Positions 1 to 5,294 of a DNA stretch of 5,294 bases are shown piece by piece. The notes under the pieces were generated by a model. The model ran no database searches. It had not been told where the DNA came from and saw only the letters and a list, made by a program, of their open reading frames with translations. This stretch comes from Myxococcales bacterium (lineage in GTDB: Bacteria > Myxococcota > Polyangia > Fen-1088), in the NCBI GenBank assembly GCA_003155465.1, contig PMCR01000318.1:27019-32312 (forward strand). Direction: 5' to 3'. Made by a program: the position numbers and the translations under genes. Every line of letters begins with the position of its first letter. Position 1 is the first letter of the stretch.

Positions 1-1709
1 GTCTTGTAGGTGATGCTGAATTGCGACTCGTCGCTGTCAGGGAAGAACTCGCTGCCGATGCCGCGTTTGATGAACATGCTGCCGGCGAAGAACAGCAGAA
101 TGCCCATCACGGTCAGCAGGCGATGGCGCAGCACCCATTGCAGCGATCGGCCGTAGGCCGCATCGACCCGGTCGAACCAGCCGGTCATTCTGGCGGCGAA
201 GCCCTTGTGGTCGTGGCCGCCTTCCTTGAGCCAGTAGAAGCAGAGCAAAGGCGTCACGGTGCGCGACACCCAGAAGCTCATGAGCAGGGCAAAGGCAATG
301 GTCAAGGCCAGGGGCAAGAACAGGTAGCGCCCGATGCCGACCATGAACAGCACCGGAAAGAACACCACGATGGTGGTAATGGTCGACACCAGGATTGGCA
401 TGGCCACTTCCTGCGCCGCCATCAGCACGGCGTCGCGCCGGTTCTGGCCCAGGGCAAGGTGCCGGTGGATGTTCTCCAATTCCACGATGGAGTCGTCCAC
501 CAACCGTCCCACGCCCAGGGCCAGGCCGCCCAGGGTGAAGACGTTGAGCGTCTGGTTGGCGAAATAGAGCAGCACGAAGGTCGAAACGATGGAGAGCGGA
601 ATCGCCACCCCGATGATCCCGGTGGCGCGAAAGTTCACCAGGAAGAACAGGATGACCAGGATGGCCAGCACGCCGCCCTGGGTGGCTTCGTGCTGAAGTG
701 CCGACACGGCCGACCGGATGTAGAGAGATTGATCGAACCCGATCTCGACCTTCACGTTGGCGGGCACGCCACGCAGCTTGGTGATGGCGGCGCGGATTGC
801 GTCCACCACGGCGATAGTGTTGGCCCCCGGCTGCTTGAGCACACGCAGAAAGACGCCCCGCTTTCCGTTCACCCGCACGATCTCGGTCTGGTCGGCGGTC
901 AGATCCTCCACCTGGGCCACGTCCGACACCCTGACCAGACCGGGCCCCTGCCCAGCCTGCGACGGTGTGGCGCGCACCACCACGTCGCGTAGGGGTCGCA
1001 CGTCAGGGACTTGGGTGTTGGTGAAGACGTTGTAGTCGCGATCGCCGGCGCGCAGGCTGCCCGAGGGCAAGAGGAAATTCGACCCACGCACGGCACTGAC
1101 CAGATCCATGATGCCCAGCCCGCGCGCCCGCAGGGCATCGCGGTCGGCCATGACCTCGATCTCGCGGATCTTGCCCCCACCCACCGTCGCGCTGGCCACG
1201 CCGGGAACACGTTCCAACTGCGGCTCGATGGTGTTGTACGCCAAGTCGTAGAGCTGTTTCTCGTCGAGCAGGTCGCTCGACACCACGGCTGAGACGACGG
1301 GGAGACTGGTGATGTCGAACTTGATGATGAAGGGCTGCTGGATGCCAGGGGGCAGGGTATTGAGGATCTGGGCGATGCGCTGGGACACCTCGAACTGGGC
1401 GTTGTCGAGGTTGGTCCCGTAGTTGAACCACACGCTGATCAGCGACACACCCTGTTTGGATGAGCTTTCCACCTTGTCCACGCCGGGTGAGGCACTGACC
1501 GCGCGCTCGATGGGCTGGGTAATCGACTTCTCGATGTCCTTGGGTCCGGCGCCTGTGTAGAAGGTGGCGATGCGGATGACCGGAATGGTGATGTCAGGGA
1601 AGAGGTCCACCGATAGACGGCTCAGCGACACCACGCCCAGGACGATGAGCATGAGCGAAAGCATCAGGATGAGAACCGGGTTGCGGAGAGCGAGGCGTGT
1701 GAGCCACAT
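1..1709 (-). CDS. RND efflux pump inner-membrane subunit (HAE-1/AcrB-like), C-terminus cut by window edge
   Basis: Proton-driven inner-membrane transporter of a tripartite drug or solvent efflux system; substrate unknown. Translating the minus strand from the ATG at 1709 gives 569 open codons running off the window, a bit over half of the usual ~1,030 residues. It begins MWLTRLALRNPV, typical of the family. TM1 is at about 11-30, followed by the conserved LFPDITIPVI (36-45). The first periplasmic porter region is about 35-340. TM2-TM6 lie at about 343-490, and a TM7 candidate at 530-547 is followed by GSEFFPDSD, the usual opening of the second porter half. TM4 carries VDDSIVELENI (404-414); the Asp pair 405/406 corresponds to the proton-relay Asp407/Asp408 of AcrB. 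This pair argues against the metal-exporting CzcA subgroup. It follows the adaptor gene on the same strand but after an unusually wide 315-base gap. No Shine-Dalgarno is visible before the ATG. The family is secure; subgroup and substrate are inferred. Confidence 0.95.
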   Translation of the reverse strand, partial: MWLTRLALRNPVLILMLSLMLIVLGVVSLSRLSVDLFPDITIPVIRIATFYTGAGPKDIEKSITQPIERAVSASPGVDKVESSSKQGVSLISVWFNYGTNLDNAQFEVSQRIAQILNTLPPGIQQPFIIKFDITSLPVVSAVVSSDLLDEKQLYDLAYNTIEPQLERVPGVASATVGGGKIREIEVMADRDALRARGLGIMDLVSAVRGSNFLLPSGSLRAGDRDYNVFTNTQVPDVRPLRDVVVRATPSQAGQGPGLVRVSDVAQVEDLTADQTEIVRVNGKRGVFLRVLKQPGANTIAVVDAIRAAITKLRGVPANVKVEIGFDQSLYIRSAVSALQHEATQGGVLAILVILFFLVNFRATGIIGVAIPLSIVSTFVLLYFANQTLNVFTLGGLALGVGRLVDDSIVELENIHRHLALGQNRRDAVLMAAQEVAMPILVSTITTIVVFFPVLFMVGIGRYLFLPLALTIAFALLMSFWVSRTVTPLLCFYWLKEGGHDHKGFAARMTGWFDRVDAAYGRSLQWVLRHRLLTVMGILLFFAGSMFIKRGIGSEFFPDSDESQFSITYK

Positions 1710-1802
1710 GGTATGTTGTTGCCGAAGGGTGGGTTGGCTAGGACTTGTCGGGAGATTCGGGGCCTTTGCACAGGCCGGGTCGCGGGTCGCGGCTCCCGAG
1801 AG

Positions 1803-1963
1803 CGTGGGCGTGAGCGAGTTCGTGTGGGGTGTGCGGAAGGCGGAAAGCCTGCAGCGAGGGCGTGCGCGGTCCAGAAGCCGCGGGCCTCACACGCCCTCGG
1901 AGGTCGCACACGGGGCCCGCTACACGCGAGTCGCTCACGCTACCGCTACCGCTCACGCCCACG
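1803..1963. repeat. Nested inverted-repeat element, possible palindromic mobile repeat or structured RNA
   Basis: The outer arms CGTGGGCGTGAGCG (1803-1816) and CGCTCACGCCCACG (1950-1963) are a perfect 14-bp inverted repeat. Part of the left arm (1808-1817) can instead pair perfectly over 10 bp with 1931-1940, because the right side carries CGCTCACG twice. Nested inside are 1821-1825 with 1922-1926, 1829-1835 with 1905-1911, a small AGGC/GCCT hairpin (1838-1850), and a perfect 10-bp stem 1855-1864 with 1890-1899. That last stem encloses CGCGG/CCGCG (1865-1869 with 1878-1882). All except the alternative outer arms are mutually compatible and would fold into a three-way junction. The right side also has a GCTACC x2 tandem (1939-1950). 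The pairing is read directly from the sequence; whether it is a dispersed repeat, an RNA or a DNA site is unknown. Confidence 0.7.
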
Positions 1964-1970
1964 TGGGCCA

Positions 1971-1984
1971 ACCTCCGTGTTCTC
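1971..1984 (-). repeat. Short intergenic motif, copy A (GAGAACnCnGAGGT)
   Basis: On the minus strand this reads GAGAACACGGAGGT. It matches 12 of 14 bases of a motif at 5068-5081, in the gap upstream of the GH8 gene. Both copies lie outside genes and in the same orientation relative to the neighbouring genes. Similar purine-rich tracts occur as dispersed intergenic repeats in various bacterial genomes, which I recall from general experience rather than from any search. With only two short copies here, chance similarity is possible. Confidence 0.35.
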
Positions 1985-1990
1985 TGTGTG

Positions 1991-2012
1991 AAAAAGCTCG
2001 GCGACGGCTTCT
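1991..2012 (-). terminator. Intrinsic terminator-like hairpin after the adaptor gene
   Basis: On the minus strand, starting 13 bases past the adaptor stop codon, AGAAGCCG pairs with CGAGCTTTT around a TCGC loop, with one bulged A and one G-U pair. The 3' side runs into five T residues (1995-1991). Hairpin plus T-run is the form of a rho-independent terminator, although part of the T-run is used in the lower stem. If active, it would end or attenuate transcription between adaptor and pump. Confidence 0.45.
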
Positions 2013-2024
2013 GAATCATCGGGG

Positions 2025-3233
2025 TTAGTTGGATTTGCCGGGCTGGCTGGCGGGTTTCGCCTGTGCTGACTTGGGCGGGGCAGCCGCCGTGGCCTTCTCG
2101 CCCGTGTAGGGATTGATGTCGCGCACGACGCGAACCGTGGTGCCGTCCGACAGCCCATCCGCGCCCGCGATTACAACTTCCTCGCCCGCCTGCAGACCCG
2201 AACGAATCTCGAGCGCATCGCCCATGTCCACATCGGCGCCGGTCTCAATGGTCCGGCGTTCGACCTTGGTGTCGTGCAGAACGAAGACGTACTTACTGCC
2301 CGCGGAGACTTGAACCGCGTCGACCGACACCACGGGTTTGCCGGGGTGTATCTCCAGGACGATCGAGCCGCGGCCGTACATGCCGGGGCGCAGCTCACCC
2401 GACGAATTGGGAAGCTGCACCTCAGCCTCCAGGGTACGCGTCAACACATCAAAGGAAGGCGCCAGGCGCACCACCTTGCCCGGGAAGGTGCGGCCTGGCA
2501 GGGCATCCAGCTCCACATGCGCGTCCTTGCCCAGGCTCACCCCAGCCGCGTCGTACTCATTGAGACTGATGAAGACGCGCAAGCGGTCCGTGCGGACCAC
2601 GGTAACGAGGGCGCCCCCGCCAGGCGGACCCACCAGGGCACCCGGATCGAGCCGGCGCACGGCGACGGTCCCCTCGATGGGTGAGGTGATGCGCGTCTCG
2701 CCCAGACGGATGGCCAGGCCGGAAATCTGGGCCTGAGCCGCCGCCAGGGCAGATTCAGCCGAGGCCAGGGCCGCGGTGGACGACTGCAGTTCTTGCTGGC
2801 TGACCACGCCGGTGGGTGCCAGCTTGCTCGCCCGGTCGAAGTTGGTGCGCGCCAAAGCCGCCGACGCCTTGGTCTGGCCAAAGGCACTGCGGGCGGCCGT
2901 CAACTGGTCAGGCAGATCGCTGGGCCGCACCAGGGCGATGAGCTGACCCCTGCGCACCCGGTCGCCGCGCTCGACCAGGATGGCGTCGACGTAGCCGAGC
3001 ACCTTGGAGCCCACGTCAACCTGTTCCAGGGCGCGCAGGTCGACCGGGGCGTGCACTTCGACGGGGACATCGCGCGCCGCCACCTTGGCCACCACGACCT
3101 GGGGCGCCACGCGGGCGCGCGTGGTCGGACCAGCTTCGCCCTTGGAACAAGCGAGCCAAGCCAAGGACACTGCGAGCGAAATGGCAACAGGCGCAACGAA
3201 GGCGCGAGTCTCCGAGGGACGGCCGGACTGCAT
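2025..3233 (-). CDS. RND efflux periplasmic adaptor subunit (membrane fusion protein, HlyD/AcrA-like)
   Basis: This protein bridges the inner-membrane RND pump to an outer-membrane channel. It is 402 residues long, usual for the family. The N-terminus has basic residues, a hydrophobic stretch (11-28) and Cys29 in SLAWLAC, so it is probably a lipoprotein, although Trp at -3 makes the lipobox imperfect. The first half of the lipoyl domain is at about 68-103 (GYVDAILVERGDRVRRGQ). An Ala/Gln-rich alpha-helical hairpin follows at about 107-178, and the second lipoyl half begins TRITSPIEGTV (180-190). The beta-barrel is at about 210-290 and a membrane-proximal domain at about 295-370. The last ~30 residues are a disordered Ala/Pro/Lys tail. 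The ATG at 3233 is chosen because it precedes the signal peptide and no other start lies nearby, but no Shine-Dalgarno is visible. It lies upstream of the pump gene on the same strand, and the pair presumably functions together. A dyad just upstream may control it. Confidence 0.95.
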   Translation of the reverse strand: MQSGRPSETRAFVAPVAISLAVSLAWLACSKGEAGPTTRARVAPQVVVAKVAARDVPVEVHAPVDLRALEQVDVGSKVLGYVDAILVERGDRVRRGQLIALVRPSDLPDQLTAARSAFGQTKASAALARTNFDRASKLAPTGVVSQQELQSSTAALASAESALAAAQAQISGLAIRLGETRITSPIEGTVAVRRLDPGALVGPPGGGALVTVVRTDRLRVFISLNEYDAAGVSLGKDAHVELDALPGRTFPGKVVRLAPSFDVLTRTLEAEVQLPNSSGELRPGMYGRGSIVLEIHPGKPVVSVDAVQVSAGSKYVFVLHDTKVERRTIETGADVDMGDALEIRSGLQAGEEVVIAGADGLSDGTTVRVVRDINPYTGEKATAAAPPKSAQAKPASQPGKSN

Positions 3234-3253
3234 AGCCCGGTAGCCATAGCGCC

Positions 3254-3281
3254 CAAAGCTTGCCTATGCAAGCATTGTCAA
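3254..3281 (-). promoter_or_regulatory. Candidate promoter -35 hexamer with overlapping 24-bp operator-like dyad
   Basis: On the minus strand a perfect TTGACA (3281-3276) lies three bases after the GH8 stop codon and 42 bases before the adaptor ATG. Overlapping it is the dyad CAATGCTTGC-ATAG-GCAAGCTTTG (3277-3254). Its two 10-bp halves match except for one T-T pair, and the inner GCTTGC/GCAAGC is perfect. A dyad lying over a promoter is the usual arrangement for a TetR- or MarR-type repressor controlling efflux genes, but no regulator gene is in the window. The expected -10 position (about CTTTGG) is poor. The same dyad could form a short hairpin followed by TTT, so a weak terminator for the GH8 gene is the alternative. 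Confidence 0.4.
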
Positions 3282-3284
3282 CTG

Positions 3285-4952
3285 CTACGGCGTGACCACG
3301 CGGTCGAACAGGCCACCCGCCACCAGCAGGTAGAGCACGGCCAGGGTGTTCTGGAAGTAGGGGCTGTCGTCGTACGAGCCGCCCGCGGTCTTGGCGTCGA
3401 CCCATTTCTTGCAGAAGTCGTTCATGGTCGCTTGGTCCGCCGATACCCCGGACAGGGCCAGGCCGCCCACGAAAGCACTGTTCTTCTGGCGCGCGGAATT
3501 CACCGGATCGCCCTTGACGACATTCGTGCGCAGCGAATCCAACATCGCTTTGCTGTCGGCGGTGCCGAACCACACATAGTCAGCCGCAAGCCGCCATGGC
3601 ACGCGGCAAGAGTCGTAGCCGAAGTCGCAGGGATCGCCGTTCCACAGGGTCCCGTCGATCTGGACGCTCTCGGGAAACTCGCCGTTGCAGGCCGGATTGG
3701 CCTGGATGGTCTTGAGCAGCGTATAGCCGCGCGTGGCCAGGCCCTTCCAGTTCTGTTGCTTGGTGGCGTCGGTGACGAAGCGGGCGAACACCTGGAAGTA
3801 GCCCAGGGTCCAGTAGGACATGAAGGACTTGTCCTTGAGATTGACCGTGCCCGCGCCCACGTACGGGTTGCCCCCGGAGGTGCCGATGTTGTTCGCCCAG
3901 ATGCCGTCCATGAGCGACAGCGCATCGTCCTTGTAGGTTCCGATTGGCCACCGCTTGCTGGCCTGGACCAGCGCCATGGCTGCGTCCAGATCGCCATCGG
4001 GCGCGTTGTTGGCGTTGCCGCCACTGGCTGAAGGCGGACAGGAATTGCCGCTGTTCCAAGCCATGAGCCCGCCCGATGTGTAGACCTTGTTGTATTCAGC
4101 GCCCAGCGCCTTGCGAAAGCGGTTGAGGCGGTCGAACGCAGTTTGGTCACCGGCCGCAACCGAGAGAAGCATCCCGTACCCCATGCCCTCGGAGCAGGTG
4201 TTGTCATCCCCGTTGCAGCCCTTGATACGCGCCATGTCGGTGCCGCAGGTGACGTAGTACTTCGCCGACCACTTGCCGTACCAGTCGGTGAATAGTTGCT
4301 GCGAACTGGTTCCGCTGATGGTGCTGCAGGCGAAGCCCTGCAGGCTGACCATCCCGGCCGCCCCACCCGCTCCGGCTTCGCCGCCGCTCCCGCCTGCGCC
4401 GGCGGTGCCGCCGCTCCCGCCTGTGCCGGCGGTGCCGCCGCTCCCGCCCGTCCCGGCTGCGCCGCTGCTGCCCCCCGCCCCGGCTATCCCGCCGCTCCCG
4501 CCCACGCTGGCGGTTCCACTGCTTCGACTTGCACCACTTGCACCGCCGCTCCCGCCCGATCCACCCCTGCCGGTGGTGCCGCCTGCCCCTGCCGCTCCAC
4601 CGCTGCCGCCGCCGCCCCCGCTGCTCGTCGTGCCGCTGCTGCCGGCTGCGCCACCCGAGCCCGTCGCGCCACTCGTGCCGCCCTCGCCGGACGTGCCGCC
4701 ACTGCCCCCTGTGCGGACCGTACCACCTGAGCCTGCGGCGCCGCTCGTACCAAGGATACCTCCTGTGCCCGCGCCTCCTCCTCCAGTCACGCCTCCCGCA
4801 CCGCTGCCACCTGTCTTGCCGCCTGTCGCCGAGCTTGCCGTGGCACCCCCGGCCACTTCCCCGCCGCCCGATCCACCGCTTCCGCCCGTCTGCTGTTTGG
4901 CACAAGCGAGTGCGCCACCGCACAAGAAAATCGATACCGTGAACAAGCGCAT
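3285..4952 (-). CDS. Secreted glycoside hydrolase family 8 enzyme (probable endo-beta-1,4-glucanase) with long Gly-rich linker
   Basis: Predicted inverting endoglucanase cleaving beta-1,4-glucans outside the cytoplasm, 555 residues. Residues 1-16 are a short signal peptide (MRLFTVSIFLCGGALA) ending at Cys17, so it is probably a lipoprotein, although ALA-C also fits signal peptidase I. Residues 22-199 are a low-complexity Gly/Ser/Ala/Thr linker. The catalytic domain spans about 207-555, normal for GH8. It holds SEGMGYGML, with Glu255 as likely general acid. APDGDLDAA (317-325) is the GH8 signature region. YDSCRVPWR carries Asp447 and Arg450, matching the D-x-x-R of the catalytic base region in Clostridium thermocellum CelA. 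Nine cysteines in the catalytic part suggest disulfides. BcsZ of cellulose synthesis is also GH8, but no cellulose synthase genes are visible, so I give no symbol. The ATG at 4952 is preferred because GGAGG lies four bases upstream and a signal peptide follows. Family call secure; exact substrate inferred (xylan, chitosan and lichenan are other GH8 substrates). Confidence 0.93.
   Translation of the reverse strand: MRLFTVSIFLCGGALACAKQQTGGSGGSGGGEVAGGATASSATGGKTGGSGAGGVTGGGGAGTGGILGTSGAAGSGGTVRTGGSGGTSGEGGTSGATGSGGAAGSSGTTSSGGGGGSGGAAGAGGTTGRGGSGGSGGASGASRSSGTASVGGSGGIAGAGGSSGAAGTGGSGGTAGTGGSGGTAGAGGSGGEAGAGGAAGMVSLQGFACSTISGTSSQQLFTDWYGKWSAKYYVTCGTDMARIKGCNGDDNTCSEGMGYGMLLSVAAGDQTAFDRLNRFRKALGAEYNKVYTSGGLMAWNSGNSCPPSASGGNANNAPDGDLDAAMALVQASKRWPIGTYKDDALSLMDGIWANNIGTSGGNPYVGAGTVNLKDKSFMSYWTLGYFQVFARFVTDATKQQNWKGLATRGYTLLKTIQANPACNGEFPESVQIDGTLWNGDPCDFGYDSCRVPWRLAADYVWFGTADSKAMLDSLRTNVVKGDPVNSARQKNSAFVGGLALSGVSADQATMNDFCKKWVDAKTAGGSYDDSPYFQNTLAVLYLLVAGGLFDRVVTP
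4356..4889 (-). repeat. Low-complexity glycine-rich linker coding region
   Basis: This encodes about 178 residues (22-199 of the GH8 protein) made almost entirely of Gly, Ser, Ala and Thr in GGSGG/GGTAG-like units. The plus strand is correspondingly C-rich and the mRNA G-rich. Such linkers probably act as flexible spacers holding the enzyme away from the cell surface. They are common in secreted and lipoprotein-type proteins of Polyangia-like myxobacteria, which supports the taxonomic guess. Confidence 0.85.
4381..4461 (-). repeat. 27-bp in-frame tandem repeat, three copies, in the GH8 linker
   Basis: Units 4381-4407 and 4408-4434 differ at one base, and 4435-4461 matches the second unit at 23 of 27 positions. 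Each encodes nine linker residues of the type GTGGSGGTA. The near-identity of the first two points to recent duplication by slippage or unequal crossover; being a multiple of three, it preserves the frame. Confidence 0.85.
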
Positions 4953-4956
4953 TAAG

Positions 4957-4961
4957 CCTCC
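4957..4961 (-). promoter_or_regulatory. Shine-Dalgarno site of the GH8 gene
   Basis: GGAGG on the minus strand lies four bases before the ATG at 4952. It decides the start in favour of this ATG over an upstream in-frame GTG at 5069, whose 39 added residues are charged and would bury the signal peptide. It is the only clear ribosome binding site in the window. Confidence 0.8.
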
Positions 4962-5067
4962 GGTGGTGTGAATCCGATCGTTACCCCACTGCAACGCGAA
5001 CCGCGGCCGTTTTGGGAAGACACGCCGAGCGTCGATCGCAAGATCTTCCTCTGTCTCCTCACCTCTC

Positions 5068-5081
5068 ACCTCTGCGTTCTC
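5068..5081 (-). repeat. Short intergenic motif, copy B (GAGAACnCnGAGGT)
   Basis: On the minus strand this reads GAGAACGCAGAGGT and matches copy A at 1971-1984 in 12 of 14 positions. It continues into a run of GAGAGG/GAGGAG-like purines. It lies between the upstream gene's end and the GH8 start, and overlaps the rejected GTG start at 5069. Confidence 0.35.
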
Positions 5082-5109
5082 GGCGGCGGGTGGCTGGCCG
5101 GATGAGATC

Positions 5110-5124
5110 GCGGGTCACACCCGC
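5110..5124 (-). terminator. Small GC hairpin just after the DUF4159-like gene
   Basis: GCGGGT-GTG-ACCCGC is a perfect 6-bp stem with a 3-base loop, five bases past the stop codon at 5130. A further GAG/CTC pairing can form after a small internal loop. No T-run follows on the minus strand, so it is at best a weak or Rho-assisted terminator, or an mRNA 3'-end stabiliser. Confidence 0.35.
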
Positions 5125-5129
5125 ACTCG

Positions 5130-5294
5130 CTAGGGAATCCCAGGCCGCGCGCGCCTGGTGCGCATGATGAAATCGATATGCGCCTGTTCGGTCTTGTAGT
5201 CCAGGCACAGGGCGTACATCACAACATTGACCGCGAAACGGAATGCCTGTTCGCGCTGCTCCTCGCCACCCGGGACCACGTCGTGCTCCCAGCG
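5130..5294 (-). CDS. C-terminal end of a DUF4159-like protein, N-terminus beyond window edge
   Basis: Fifty-four codons plus TAG remain, open to the window edge. The fragment starts RWEHDVVPGGEEQ and contains FAVNVVMYALCLDYKTEQAH (residues 20-39), then IDFIMRTRRARPGIP. From memory, the run of the form GVN-hVMYAL-x-h-DYK-x-DQ-x-H followed by a basic end is typical of the C-terminus of DUF4159 proteins. These are often encoded with MoxR ATPase and von Willebrand A-domain proteins in deltaproteobacteria; their function is not established. The gene ends 177 bases before the GH8 start on the same strand. With only 54 residues visible the assignment is tentative, though the frame, stop and protein-like composition support a real gene end. 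Confidence 0.6.
   Translation of the reverse strand, partial: RWEHDVVPGGEEQREQAFRFAVNVVMYALCLDYKTEQAHIDFIMRTRRARPGIP

Larger units (their letters stand above)
1710..2024. other. Adaptor-pump intergenic gap, no credible gene
   Basis: This 315-base stretch separates two genes that are normally almost contiguous. From the adaptor side it holds a hairpin with a T-run (2012-1991), a short motif shared with the gap upstream of the GH8 gene (1971-1984), a nested inverted-repeat element (1803-1963), a perfect 7-bp tandem GGGTCGC x2 (1777-1790), and then about 65 bases with no recognised feature before the pump ATG. Several short open frames cross it on both strands, but they follow the inverted repeats, resemble no family I know, and lack ribosome binding sites. 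I could not identify a convincing promoter for the pump. Confidence 0.7.
4953..5129. other. Intergenic gap upstream of the GH8 gene
   Basis: These 177 bases hold the small hairpin after the upstream gene (5110-5124), a purine-rich minus-strand tract of GAG/AGAGG type (about 5050-5083) including copy B of the shared motif, and the GH8 Shine-Dalgarno. A GH8 promoter is expected here, but no hexamer pair close to the sigma-70 consensus stands out, and no correctly spaced sigma-54 GG-N10-GC element was found at the TTGCA near 5000. Confidence 0.6.

Noticed and set aside
468..510. RND pump as a heavy-metal (CzcA/HME) exporter
   Set aside because: TM4 reads VDDSIVELENI with the adjacent Asp pair of drug-type HAE pumps, not the HME pattern of a single Asp and a following Glu.
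21..992. 323-residue plus-strand open frame rich in His, Gln and Gly
   Set aside because: Antisense to the RND pump, whose minus-strand translation shows clear family motifs; the composition is typical of GC-rich antisense frames.
1738..2019. Minus-strand 93-residue open frame in the adaptor-pump gap
   Set aside because: It runs through the inverted repeats, has no ribosome binding site, and resembles no family; it is likely a by-product of the repeat sequence.
1564..2028. Plus-strand 154-residue open frame across the pump start and the gap
   Set aside because: Half is antisense to the pump N-terminus and half is inverted-repeat sequence; Arg-rich without domain features.
2793..4031. 412-residue plus-strand open frame
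   Set aside because: It spans the antisense of the adaptor, the gap and the GH8 catalytic domain, all of which have recognisable products on the minus strand.
4381..4461. 27-bp repeats as a possible CRISPR array
   Set aside because: Units are directly adjacent without spacers, are in frame with the GH8 gene and encode its linker.
3285..4952. GH8 gene as bcsZ of a cellulose synthase operon
   Set aside because: No cellulose synthase genes are adjacent; the neighbours are efflux genes and a DUF4159-like gene, and the long linker with a lipoprotein-like signal is unlike BcsZ.
4273..4971. Proline-rich 232-residue open frame on the plus strand
   Set aside because: It is the antisense shadow of the glycine-rich linker: GGC/GGT codons read as Pro/Ala/Leu on the other strand. 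No independent start signal or domain.
4953..5069. Upstream in-frame GTG start at 5069 giving a 594-residue GH8 protein
   Set aside because: The extra 39 residues are charged, put the signal peptide in the interior, and start within a repeat-like purine tract. The ATG at 4952 has a GGAGG four bases upstream.

Overview
The window is GC-rich and every gene I can support lies on the minus strand, so it reads from right to left. I infer a Myxococcota-like (Polyangia-type) deltaproteobacterium. The reasons are the high GC content, the very long Gly/Ser/Ala/Thr linker behind a lipoprotein-like signal peptide, and a DUF4159-like protein end. This is inference from style, not a proven assignment.

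Layout from right to left: (1) 5294-5130, the last 54 residues of a protein resembling the C-terminus of DUF4159 proteins, followed by a small GC hairpin. (2) 5129-4953, a gap with a purine-rich repeat-like tract and a strong Shine-Dalgarno. (3) 4952-3285, a complete secreted glycoside hydrolase family 8 enzyme (probable endo-beta-1,4-glucanase) with a short export signal, about 178 residues of glycine-rich linker and a C-terminal catalytic domain. (4) 3284-3234, a 51-base gap with a TTGACA hexamer overlapping a 24-bp dyad, a candidate promoter and operator. (5) 3233-2025, a complete RND-type periplasmic adaptor (membrane fusion protein). (6) 2024-1710, a 315-base gap with a terminator-like hairpin and a nested inverted-repeat element. 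(7) 1709-1, the N-terminal 569 residues of an RND (HAE-1/AcrB-like) inner-membrane pump, cut by the window edge.

The adaptor and pump would form two parts of a tripartite efflux system; the outer-membrane channel is not visible and may lie beyond position 1. The GH8 enzyme shares the strand with the efflux genes but has no evident functional link to them.

No clearly new protein system is visible. The least explained structure is the adaptor-pump gap. It holds a nested inverted repeat of about 160 bp with 14-bp outer arms, a hairpin followed by a T-run, and a short motif that recurs upstream of the GH8 gene.
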